Part shown: in pieces, positions 19,151 through 30,700 of the stretch
Layout of the letters: each line of letters starts with the position of its first letter
Numbering within the stretch: position 1 is the first letter of the stretch
Position numbers and translations under genes: made by a program
Assembly (NCBI GenBank): GCA_030280995.1
Contig: JASXTE010000005.1
Span: 38,537,203 to 38,601,202 of the forward strand
Length of the DNA stretch: 64,000 bases
Source: Hemileia vastatrix
Lineage: Eukaryota > Basidiomycota > Pucciniomycetes > Pucciniales > Zaghouaniaceae
Direction: 5' to 3'
Notes under the pieces: model-generated
Told to the model about the DNA's origin: nothing
What the model saw: the letters and a program-made list of their open reading frames with translations, nothing else
Database searches by the model: none

Positions 19151-20799
19151 GCGGGTTTTTTAACTCCCTATTTATCTGCATTGAAGAATCAGAAATATAC
19201 TTAGCGCGTGGGGTTATCAATCCCTGCAACCAATCAATTTCAGGATTGCAATGCGTTAAAAAGTCATGGCCAAGGATGGTATCATCCATTCTTGGGGCCT
19301 CCAAGACTGATACTTCCCACTTGAAGGGGGGAGAATTCGGAAAGATGAAAACCCATAAAACTTTCTTCTTTACCCAATATTTGGGTTCCTCTGATTCCAC
19401 CAAATAAATTTGAGTTCAATCAATATCTGTGAATGTCAGCTTTAACTTCTCGGCAAAAGATAAACTGACAAAAGAAATTGAAGCTCCAGAGTCTATAAGA
19501 CAACTGAAGGGGGTATCCTCCTTACAAAGAATGAATCTCAAGCGGTTTAAGGCAACTCCGGTCCTTAAGACATGGAGGTTCTGTGAACTGGGAGAGATAA
19601 GATAGTTTGATTTTCACACAAGTAAACAATCTACTAGTTTTTTGACCTTGAACTAGTACCTTCTCTTTCCTTCAACTTTACACAATCTTCTAGCTTGTGC
19701 TTACCCCCACAATATATACATAGCCCATTATTTGCTCGTCTCTTCCTCTCAGCTTCTTCAAGTTCCTCTTTTGGATCCAGTACCTTACTGATATTGCCTG
19801 GGGTCGAGATTTTTGGTTGAGGTTTGTCCTTGCCCTAATTGGGTTTGGATTGAGTCAAGGAGGATTTAGTTGTCTGTGGGTGTGAAGAAGGTCCCAATTT
19901 AAAATTTAGGCCTTGAGATTTGTTGGCATATCAACAATGTTGTAGTTGTCCTTGGTAAACACCGTTGAGTTCAAGGGTTTGATCCATTAAATCCATTAAA
20001 GTAGTCATTTTCTGACCATGAAGATTTAATTGATCCAGAATCTTCAAAGGAAGTCCCTTTTTAAAATGATACTTGAGGGCAGCATCATTCCAACCTACTT
20101 GAGTTTGAAGTGCTCTGAAGATCGAAATATATTCAGAGGCTTTACCATTATCACTCATGCGGAGGGAATCCAGTTCAATTTCTGCATTGTAAGTTTTGTT
20201 AGGGTCACCAAACAACGTAAAGATTTGGTCTTCAAACTTTTCCCAGTTATTAATGAGTAAGTGGGTTTCTGTCGAAGAGAGCATGAGAAGATAAGGTTCG
20301 AACCATCTTGATGCTTTTCCGGCTAGGAATTAAGAAGTGTAAACAACGTTCAATTGGTTGTTATGGAACAGGAGCTTGCAGGTTTGCAAGAAGGGGCACA
20401 ATCTGTCTGGATGTTCTCCATCAAATTTATCAGGAGATTTCATGGAAGGAGTTTTGAATTTAGTTCCCTCCAAAGACGTCGGATTGGAAAGGGTTTTCAT
20501 GAAAAGTTTCATGAAGTCTTCCAGAGAATTAGATGGTCCAGGTTCCAAAGGTTGACCAGAAGGGTGAGTAGCAGGGGCAGATTATGCCTCGTGCATTGTA
20601 TCCTCTCCTTCTTCTTCCTTGCTAGAAACGTTGAAATCCTGGGGGATGTCTTCTACAGATTGGACTGAGTGTCCCAATTCCCTAAGGTTGAGAGGTTCCA
20701 GGGAGTGAGTACGGGATCAGGCTGTGTGGCTGTTGGCCTGCCTCTGGCGCAAGCCCTAGTAGTAGCGCCCCTAGGAGGAGTGCGTTGAAGAGGTGCCAT
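19151..20799 (-). pseudogene. gag and protease region of chromodomain-type gypsy E, decayed
   Basis: This aligns with gag-protease of element F (50130-51794). Recognisable blocks are the Gag start (ATG 20799, with a frameshift and stop soon after), the region SNSLEDFMKLFMKTLSNPT, a long Gag capsid block (19931-20284, …FKKGLPLKILDQLNLHG…), a zinc knuckle near 19715 and a protease tail with ILGHDFLTHCNPEIDW at about 19230-19290. Several stops and frameshifts. It is interrupted by element C in the same position relative to F as 50127, so its pol lies outside the window. Confidence 0.85.
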
Positions 20800-20875
20800 T
20801 TAAAGAATATAAAACACCTGAAAAAAAGGACGTAGCAGTGCCAAAGAATGAGAACTACGGAGAATTAAATTATAC

Positions 20876-21682
20876 TGTCACCGGACGAACTACCCACAAG
20901 GCAAAGATGTTCCTGGAAGTGAGATGGAGGGAGTAGTTTAGAAACTTCTTCGAAGCACAGAGGAAATGTTCAAGGAAGTGATTCCAAGATGACTCGAAGG
21001 AAGAGCTACTGCTTCGAGATACGTTTGATAAGAATTCTAATATAATTTAGAGGTAATATTAATATTCTTAAGATCTCACAAAGGGTTGTAAACTCAATAA
21101 TCAAAGATTAAGAATTTAGAAATGATTACTGATAAAATAAAGAAAGATACAATTATAATGATTTAACATGAAGCTTTACCACTATTAACTATATATACGT
21201 TTTATAATTTAATTCTAAAGAAATATCAAACCAAAATTCAACCCCTTTTATATCCATTACTCCTCCTCGCATTGACCTCATATCAATCCATCATTCTGCA
21301 CACCACAGACCATCAAAAATACACCTGTTACACCTGGACCCTCCTCACCAACATCCGTTAACCCTTTAATCCTCTACTAACCATCCCGTCCATGCTCACT
21401 ATACCTGTTAATAACCCACAGATACTTAATAAACCTTTTGAGGAATAATACATTAAATATTGCGCTGTGAGTTTCTTATCAAAGAAAAGACTAAACACAC
21501 TATTGAGAGATTGACTAATTTAGATTTAAAGTTTAGATTAATGTGGTTGAATAGTGAGTACACAAAGGAAAGTGGCAGTTGCTATGTAGAATTTTTTTCT
21601 GCGCTTTGAGTATGAATTTAGACCTCTGTATTATTGATTTAATGAGCTGCTTTTTGCCTCAAGTGTCACGTGGCGCGTGAAA
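20876..21682 (-). repeat. 5' LTR of element E
   Basis: Similar to the LTRs of F (44398-45140 and 51867-52638). The inner end reads TGTCACCGG on the plus strand. The outer end carries TGTCACGTGGCGCGTGA followed by a mutated terminus (AAA where F has CA). A TATAAAAGGGG-type box lies near 21238-21250 on the minus strand. It joins L at 21683. Confidence 0.82.
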
Positions 21683-23815
21683 ACAATACTAATGATTACA
21701 ATATAGGTAATGTTATTGATGTGAAATCTGTCCAGAAAATTGAGGAGTAATTTAGAAAATTAGGTTTTGATGTAGATACACCTTTTTTTTTGTTAATAAC
21801 AATATTACTATTCACAATAATAATACACATAACCCACAGTTGCCACCACTTATTAGTGAGATAAGAACTTCATAAAATAGTGAAGAATGTGAGAAGGAAG
21901 ACATGGAGTATTTTAATAATAACCCAACTGTCCATAGAATTGTTTCAGCATTATGGAATAGAATGACTGAGTATGAGGAACAGAAAATTAAGCTCAAAAG
22001 TGAAACAATTTTGTCCTTGAAATTTAATATTTCACAATTGGCAACAAGAAATAAAGAATTAGAGAATGAACACTTGCCTCTAACTCTTAAATATGATTCT
22101 TTAATTAATAAATATAGTGACCTTTCAAACAAACTTATTGAGGTAGAAAAATTGTATGAAACACATTTATTAAAATATGAATCAAGAAAAAAGTTATCTT
22201 TTGAGCAAAAAAATCAGAGTGTCTCTGATCTGTTACAAATATTAACTAAAGTTGAGATTAAAACTGCTAATCGACTAATGAATCAGGATAATCATAAGTA
22301 TACACAGTATAATAATAATCCTTTCATTTTTAAAAATGAACCTCAATCATTTCCTATTCCACCACAAGTAAAACCATCTGGTCAAAGTGTTAAGTCTGAG
22401 AAGACAAATGTAAGTCACCAATCCGTGCAAGAGTAAATACAAGACTATTTATCTTGAGTGAATGAGTTATTGAACTTACCTAACATTAGTGAGACTAAAT
22501 CCAATCAAAAGAACTGGCAAAAGATTGATCAGTACCCAACTTATGATGGGGAAGCCAGATCTGATTGGCAGCATTTTATTCAAAGAATTGATAATTTAAA
22601 GTTTTCATATAAGTTACCAGATGAAGAAATAACATCAAAATTGATTTATTTATTTAAGGATGTTTCTTCATTATGGTTTGAGGCTGTATTAAGTGAGGTT
22701 AAAGATTAATGTTGGGCTGAATTAAAACACCTGATTGAAAAACAATTTGGAGGTTCTAAATTCAGACTAACTCAGCAAATATTATATGAGAAAACTAGGT
22801 ATAATCCATTGAATGGTGAAAAACCAATGGTATTTTTAATGAATTTATATAAGATATTGAAATCCATTGAGCCAGACATGGATTTTAACTTATGGAAAGA
22901 TAAAATAATATATAAATTAGCTACATCTGTCAGAGATATTTTTGTAGCTAGAACAATAATAGTTAATGAATACTCTGAATTTAATAATATTTTTTATGAA
23001 ATATTATTGAACCATGAGTATGAAGCAAGGTAGATCACTTATAAACAAAATAATGAGCCTGTGAAAAATCTGAATTTAAAAACACTGCAGGAAAAGCAGA
23101 AAATACATACTGCACCTGTAGTACCTAAAAAGTATGAGACTAATACGTTTATAAGTTTATTAAGCCTTGGGTTAAATGTCACAAATGTGAGAAGAATATA
23201 AATATTGTTGAAAATCAACATGAATCTGAAAATGACACAGAAAAAAAGTAAAGATTCAAGTGATTATGACAGTAATATCTCATATAGTGATGAAGATGAA
23301 GTCTGTATGTTGGAAGATGATTTTTCCATCTTTGAAAACTCAATATTAAATATGGACTCAAATGAATCTTTAATGAATTTTGAGGATTCTGAAATCATTA
23401 TGGATATACAAGCTGATAGCTTAAAAATTACACCTATCATGGTTTCAGCTATCATTTCTGGAGAAAATTTAAATATAGTATTAGACACAGAAGCTTCTGG
23501 TTCTGTTGCTTCTACAAATACATCACAGAGAATTGATAGTTATTATAAGTCAAAGCTTGAACCCCTTCAAAGTAAAAATTGGAGAGTTTTCAGATCAGTA
23601 CTACACCCCATTGGTAGATACAAAGCTGCTGTTTTCTTTAAACATCAACATGGTTATGTTAGAGTAACTTATGACTTTGTAGTAATGGATAATACTAATC
23701 ATAGTAGCTGTTTTATCATTGGAAATGACATTCTGACTAAGTTTGGTGTGAAATTGGACCCTGCTAATAATATTTTACAATTGGCATTAATGTTAAAAGA
23801 TAATTTAAAATAAAT
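21683..23815 (+). pseudogene. gag and protease of AT-rich gypsy L, decayed
   Basis: Blocks in order: a coiled-coil-like Gag start (21903-22436), a Gag capsid-like block with the sequence YDGEARSDWQHFIQRI (22458-22709, continuing past a stop to 23033), a remnant knuckle CHKCEKN near 23170, an acidic linker, and an aspartic-protease-like block in 23205-23813 ending FIIGNDILTKFGVKLD. The active site reads DTEAS where DTGA or DSGA is expected, so the protease is dead. Stops break the blocks. This element is clearly older and more AT-rich than its neighbours. Confidence 0.8.
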
Positions 23816-23884
23816 TATTTTAACACAGTCTTTCACATTGATTCAGTGATAAATATTCCTTGAAAAGGAAGAAAAATTAATGAG

Positions 23885-25730
23885 ATGGAACTTTTGGAAA
23901 CAGAAATTTGTAAAGCATCATTTGGAACTCAGATAAGTGAAGCTGAGAAAAATAATATATTGGACTTAATTAAAGCAATTCCAATGGATTTTGCACATGG
24001 TACCAATGAACATGGCCTTGTAAAAGATTATGAGATGAAGATTAGTTTAGCCTGTGATATGGAAAATATTCCTGCTAGTCTTAAAAAGAAACCATACCCT
24101 GCTTCACCAATGAAGAGGAAAGAAATAGAGGATAATATTAAGATGTTATTAAAAATGAACCTTCTTGAGAAGGTTGAAGCTAAACCAAAATATTGTGTAA
24201 TATCACCAGTGCTAATTTCTTATGAACAAGATAAATTAAGACTGTCTGGTGATTATAGAGTATTAAATACATTTACAGTAGATGAAATTTATCCCTTTCC
24301 AAAGATTTCCTCTATACATGCTACCCTTAAAGGTGCTAAATATATAGGTTTCCTAGATGTAAATAAAGGGTACCATCAAATTCCTGTTTAAAGGAATTCT
24401 CAGAAATTTTTGTTGATAACAACACATATGAAAATATATAAATATGTCAGGATGCCATTTGGACCAAAAAATTCTCCTTCAGTATTTCAGAAGTTAATGG
24501 ATATAACATTCCATAATTAAATGATTGAAATATGGTTTATTGTATACATTGATGACATCATAGTGTTCTCTAATACATATGATGAACACTTAATCCATTT
24601 AAAGAAGGTATTTCAGAAGATGGATGAAATAAAAATGACCCTTGCATTGAAAAAATTTAAATTTGGGTTTGAGTCTTTTAAATTGCTTGGTCATATTGTA
24701 TCTGTCTTACAAATATGTGTAGACCAAAATAAGGTGTCTGCAATCAAGAATATTGGAATTCCACAAAATGTAAAGGATGTACAATCTTTTCTTGGTATGT
24801 GTGTTTATTATAGACAATATATAAAGAACTACCAATTAAGTTCTGCACCATTTACCACACTGATAAAGAAATCAGAAGCTTTCATTTGGAATAATGAAAG
24901 ACAACAGGCTTTTGATAAGTTGAAAGAATGTTTGATGACAGCTCCTATCTTGGGATTACCAGATTTTCAATTACCTTTTGTATTGTATACCAATGCAAGT
25001 TTTATTGGTTTGGGTGCTGCTTAGCATCAAAAACAACTTATTGAAGGGAAAATGTCAGAAGTAATAATTTGGAATATTTCATGTACTCTAAGAAGTACTG
25101 AATTGAAATATGGTGCTACTCAACTTGAATGTTTGGCAGTAGTATGGGCTCTTGAGAAGCTACATTATTACCTTGAAGATGAAAAATTTAATTTAATAAC
25201 TGACTGTAGTTCAGTTAAGTAACTCTTAAACATGAAAACTCCTAACATACATATGTTTAGATGGAAATTAGCTGTAAAATAGTACAGAGGACGGATTACT
25301 ATTACAAATTGAGAAGGAACCTTACACTCTAATGTAGATCTGTTATCTAGAGTACCTCTACCTAATAATGATGATAATCCTTCTTATGTTCCTGAAAAAG
25401 AGATTATTAACATTTATGGCATTTATATTGTAGATATTGAGGATGAATTTATGCAATCAATTCTTGATAATTATACTTCAGATCCTGACTTGAGTAACCT
25501 TTCTACAATATTAAATGATCCATCTAATGCTTCAATGAGTGTTTTAATAAAAGAATTACCACAAAAGTATTAGGAATCATTAGAAAAAGGTAAATTTTCC
25601 ATTGAGGATGGCGTTATATATTACAGGAAGAAATTAAGCAATTTAATTGTATTTTCCCCTTCAATGAAGGAGTTAATGTTAAGTATATTTCATGACTTTT
25701 CCAAAATGAAGTTGGTAAGGTGCATTTTTA
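23885..25730 (+). pseudogene. Reverse transcriptase and RNase H of gypsy L, decayed
   Basis: The RT block starts with a conserved KKKPYPASPMKRKEIE segment, continues through GDYRVLNTFTVDEIYPFPKI and FLDVNKGYHQIPV, hits a stop at 24391, and resumes with the YIDDIIVFSN catalytic box at about 24541-24580. RNase H follows with VLYTNAS in place of a TDAS catalytic Asp, then ATQLECLAVVWALEKLHYYLE. The sequence reaches the linker before integrase and stops at about 25730. At least six in-frame stops. No integrase is seen. Confidence 0.85.
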
Positions 25731-25737
25731 TTTAATA

Positions 25738-25939
25738 GAAGTGAGTTGTTCCTCATAAAAGTGTCCAGCATAAGTTTGGCCAAACTTGTGCTAGACACTT
25801 TGGACAAGACCAGTGACTAAAAAGTTCAAGGAAAACCCGAAAAAATAGCCCATATGATGAAGATAATTGATGGCATCACAATGGTTTTTGGTAAAAGTGT
25901 CCAACACAAGGGACACTTTTATGAGGAATACCTTACTTC
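25738..25939. mobile_element. ~200-bp fold-back element (MITE-like) with ~29-bp TIRs
   Basis: Left end GAAGTGAGTTGTTCCTCATA and the reverse complement of the right end GAAGTAAGGTATTCCTCATA agree at 17 of 20 positions and continue into a perfectly matched AAAAGTGTCC. The 18 bp at 25749-25766 and 25911-25928 are a perfect inverted pair. Near the left end is a second inverted repeat around the palindrome AAGTTTGGCCAAACTT. No coding capacity. The target-site duplication is not clear. It sits at the point where L breaks off. Confidence 0.7.
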
Positions 25940-26590
25940 ATTAATTTCCATAACAACCTTTCAAGTTATACACTCTAAGGACTATTTTTATTATTATTTA
26001 AATAAAAAATTTTTCTAATTGAGTAACTGAAGATTTTATTTTCAATAGCCTCTAGGTCTTATATTTTAGGTAAAATAAAAAAATTATACAAAATTTAGTT
26101 TTACAAAGACTTAATAGATTTGAATTGAGAAGTGACTATATTCTTTTGAAAATTTGAAAATAGGAATGGCATTAGTTATTTCAATCCCTATAGTTATTAA
26201 TATTTGTGATCTAAAAATTTGCTAAATTTATCTATTGTTGCAATTATGTAGTAAAAGATATCATTATTGTAAATTAAATTTATTTTCATAATTTAATTGT
26301 TTATCTTTTGAATGCAAATTAATGCTTAGGTATGTTAAAAAATAATTTTCATCTTCTAAATTCATAATCATATTAAATATTCAAAAGCTTATGTTGGATC
26401 AATATGTGCTCAATGTGCGCTCAACAAAGGATAAAATCATGGTTATAGTTGATCAACTTATGCATAACTTGAGATCAATTGAGGTTCACTTTTGGACCAA
26501 TCTGAGAATAAATGTAAATCTAACTCTAATTCATTTATTTTTAAAAAGTATTCATAAACCTGGAATAATGAAGGGACACTCAATAATTTA
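25940..26590. other. AT-rich stretch without recognisable content
   Basis: Very AT-rich. One short frame (26391-26591) has no recognisable motif. It may be the decayed downstream part of L. Confidence 0.4.
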
Positions 26591-26611
26591 AGAGAGTGGA
26601 TTGATAGCAGT

Positions 26612-27115
26612 TCACCCCTAGATTTCCTGTGGTGACAATTACCATTTTCATTACTCTGTATCTATACACCAATTCCTTCTTTAAATATTTGGCTACATTA
26701 ATTGCCTTAAGGTTTATTGAAGGCGCTGCTTCAACCCATCCTGACAGATCATCCCTGGCCACAACCTAATTCTTAAAGTGTCCTTCTTTAATATGAACTA
26801 CATCCAAGCTAATCCTTCCAAAAATGTTATCCTCACCCATTTCCTTTTCTTTCATTTAGGCTTTCTTTAACTTCTGCGCTGACATTCTGGGAAAGATTGA
26901 GCCCAATCCTTGACCTCAGCTCTCATATTTGGCTACCATACTTGTTATTTGACTCTTCTATAAGTTTCATTGTGTCCCCTATGTCGTAAATTCTCATGTA
27001 ATGCTTTAAGAATTTTTTCTTTCCTAGATCTATCTTTTCTTACTAATTGTGGTATAGAAGAAAATTCCCTCCATACCCATCCATCTTAAATAAAATAATC
27101 TTTAGCGTGCTCCCT
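26612..27115 (-). pseudogene. Integrase relic K, left half
   Basis: On the minus strand this reads as integrase close to that of B: an HHCC-like region (LHENLRHRG, CQRRS), then DLSGWVEAAPSINLKAINVAKY. Numerous frameshifts. The copia element J is inserted at 27115/27116; the upstream linker of the same relic resumes at 32563. Confidence 0.75.
27111..27115. other. Target-site duplication of J, left copy (TCCCT)
   Basis: TCCCT immediately before the LTR start TGTTAGAC. The same five bases follow the other LTR at 32563-32567. Confidence 0.9.
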
Positions 27116-27748
27116 TGTTAGACAAGGATAGCCTTATGGCAATGGTAATTATCCCAAGTAAGCAACAAGTACGAGCTCAAGGGAGTAGTGAGTAATAGAT
27201 ACCTGCAGAAGTGGTTGGTTAACTAAGTATATTTCAAGTGAGATAATAGTAGCAGCACTAAGTGTAAAACAAAGAGTACCTTATGGCAATGGTAATTATC
27301 CCAAGTAAGCAACAAGTACGAGCTCAAGGGAGTAGTGAGTAATAGATACCTGATTGCCATAATGGTGTAAAGGATGTTAATAATGTTTTAGGTGAAAAAT
27401 AAAGAAAGATAGACGTACCTGCAGAAGTGGTTGGTTAACTAAGGAATAATAGTAGGAGCAGAGTCCTATTTATCCTCGATAGTGCCAGCACTTTCTGCAG
27501 GTATGTACATGTACGGTGTTTACTTATTTAACTAAGTTCAATATATATAGAGTAATCAGGAGTAAATAGAAGTTAATCAGGTGGAGGTACGCTAGTATAA
27601 CTGCAGGATCAGGTAAGGGATAGTGCTAATTACCAATAGTAGCTGAGAAAGGAAACGTAGAGGAAATTTATGCAGAGATTAATAATGAAGGGATAAATGC
27701 GATATTAGACTGAAGTAACTACGACAGAGAATTGCCACATTTCTCACA
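27116..27748 (-). repeat. 3' LTR of J (633 bp)
   Basis: Minus strand TGTGAGAAATGTGGC … CTTGTCTAACA. Internally it contains a ~72-bp duplication (segments beginning CCTTATGGCAATGG at about 27130 and 27282) and two copies of ACCTGCAGAAGTGGTTGG. The last codon and stop of the ORF lie inside its start. Confidence 0.95.
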
Positions 27749-30700
27749 CCCTCCTGTCTTGGGGTTTGGAAGGTAGCAAGCCACAAGAGTTGAGGAATGA
27801 TTGGAGCGATTTTCCGGGCGTCGACTTGGTAAGGCTGTCAGCAAGCATTGCGTTGGTGGGAGTGTAGGGAATTTCGATATTTCCCAGGAGGACTTGTTCT
27901 CTTATCCAGTGATATTGGACTTCTATATGTTTAGTTCGTGCTTGGAATACTGGATTTTGAGATAGGGCTATTGCCCCTTGATTGTCCCCATATATGGTGA
28001 GTGGACTGGATATTGGGATATGGAGGGATTCAAATAGATTTTTGAGCCAGATTGCCTCTTGCCCGGCGGTAGTGCAGGATCGATATTCGGCTTCTGAGGA
28101 GGACAGGGCAACTGTGGGTTGTTTCTTTGATTGCCAAGAAATAGCACCCCCATTAAGTAGAAACAGATATCCTGAAGTAGATCGTCGAGTGCTAGGGCAC
28201 CCAGCCCAATCAGCATCAGCAAACCCCGTTGGATTAGACCATGAGAAGTGCCCTTGAGGATTAAAGGTTGTGTTTTGCTGGGAGTACGTAAGTGCCAGAT
28301 CAACACTCCCTGCAAGGTACCGGAGTACGTGTTTGAAGGCTATCCAGTGAGAAATCCCTGGTTGTTCGAGGTGTTGTGAGAGTTGGCTGACCGCGAATGA
28401 TAGGTCTGGCCTTGTACATTGTACTAGGTAATTCAGGGAACCGACTGCACGACGATAGTTTATTTTGAGGTTGTTAAAGTTCAATATTTCAGAGGGAGTC
28501 GCTGGAAGAAGGTGATCGTGCGGGAGTAGAGGTGTTACAACAGGTTTACATGAGGACATATTGTATTCTTTCAACAGGTTTTTGACATATGAGGGTTGCG
28601 AGAGACTGATGGTGTTGTGATGGTGGGTGACTTTCATGCCCAAGAAATAAGACAGTGGCCCAAGAAATTCCATGTCAAATCGTTCTTTGATTTTCTCTTT
28701 GAATTGGGTCAGGTCCTTTCCGAATACTGCTAAGTCATCAACATGGAGATAGACAAAGATTGGATTGTTGGGGTTTTTTGAGATGAACAGGCAAGGATCT
28801 GCACTTGAGGGTGTCATATCGATTGTTGAAAAGAATTGATTGATTTCTTTAGACCAACATCTTGGGGATTGCTTGAGCCCGTAGATTGACTTCTTGAGTT
28901 TAAGAATTGGTTGATTAATTGAGGGAGGTGAGTTAACTCCTGGAGGAACTCGCATAAAGACATCTTCCTCTAGGGTCCCATGTAGAAAGGCCCCTTTTAC
29001 GTCCATGTGTTCCATGTTGTAACCATTTTGGATGGCTAGGGCGAGAAGGGCTCGGAAGGTAGTGAGTCTACCGGTGGGCGCAAAAGTCTCAAAATAATCA
29101 ATTCCTTCTTGTTGGAGGAAACCTTGTGCACAGAGACGAGCTTTGAATTTTGCTATACCACCTGAGTCGTTTTCCTTGACAGAGAAAACCCATTTTGCGC
29201 CGATGGTTTTAATTGCAGGAGGTTTTTCGATGATTTCCCAGACATGGTGATTTTTCATGTTTTCCAACTCCTTACTGATAGCTCCCGCCCAAGCATCCGA
29301 TTCCTGGCCTGAGATTGCTTCGTGGAAGGTAGTAGGAACTGGGACTTCTGACGCAAGCGGTGACACGGAGGTGAGAAAAGTTCTATCAGGGGGACGCCTG
29401 GTGCGCGGCTGACTAATGATGTTGTTGGGATTGATATCTGAAGATATCTCATGTGGAGGTGGTACATCTTCAGGGATGTAGGTGAAACGTTCATTTACGG
29501 GGATGCGCGTGGGTCTGATGAGGTCTAATACTTCCTCGTCTTCCTCTTCAGGGTTAGATTCTGATGTTGAGTCTGACTGGTTCTCCTCAGAAGGGACAGG
29601 GGAAGGGTTGGATTCCTCTGGCGACTCTTCATCACAACTGGGTGAGGCTGGTATCGGTTGGTTTGGGGCTATCTCATCACAATCCTCAGTTAGTGGAGGA
29701 AAGGGTAAGGTTTGGGTTGTGTCGCTTAACTGTCGGAGTTTCAGATAAGGGAACTCATTTTCATTGAACACAACATCGTGTGAGTAAGTGATATTGTGGG
29801 TTTTAGGATCAAGGAGCCGATAGGAGCTTAAAGCTTCGTCATAACCCACTAGGATGTACTGGCTGGCAGATGGATCAAATTTACCTTTGCGCAGTTTCTT
29901 AGGAATTAGTGCATAAGCACTGCAACCAAAGGTTCTGAGATGTGAGAGTTTTGGAGGAGTGCCGAATAATTTCTCAAAGGGGGACTTCATCTGTTGGGTT
30001 TTTGTAGGTGTCCTGTTGTATAGATAGACAGCAGTAGTGACTGCCTCTGCCCAGAGCTCGGGAGGAAGGTTGGCATGGAACAACAGGGCTTTTGCCTTCT
30101 CCGTGGTTGTTCTGTTAGCCCGTTCTGCCACAGGGTTTTGTTGTGGAGTGTAGGGCGCAGTGATGTGCATCTGGATTCCCTCACTATGAAGATAATTTTT
30201 AAATTCTTTATTGCAATATTCCCCTCCTCCATCATTAACTAAGTGACAAATTTTATTATTTAGGGCTAATTCAATGGTCTTTTTGAAATGTAGGAAAGTT
30301 GAGAAGGTATCACTTTTATTTTTTAGGATATAGATGAAGCGATATGATGTGAAATAATCAGTTAATTGGAAATAATAAAGACTTCCGCCAATAGACGGGG
30401 GAAAAATTTTTCCGCTTAGGTCGGAGTGAATGTATTCAAGAGGTCTGGATGCCTTAGGGAGAGATCCAGGAAAAGGAAGCGAGTGATGTTTTGCCTCTAT
30501 ACAGCTTTCACAGAAATTATCTACAGAATCGGACATCTGTATTACATGATGGGTCCCAAGGTGATCCATGACAGCCTTGCCGGGGTGACCTAGTCTATTA
30601 TGCCAAGTGACAGAGGGGTTAGTGACTGAAAGAAAAGAAGCATTAGCAGAGGGAGACTTACCAGTGAAAACATCTTTGAGAACAAGTAGATCATCCTCAA

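Noticed and set aside
26391..26591. 66-residue ORF in an AT-rich region
   Set aside because: Short, no motif; expected by chance or as decayed element sequence.
29482..29767. Plus-strand Ser/Gly-rich ORFs
   Set aside because: Mirror of the acidic Ser/Glu-rich linker of copia pol.
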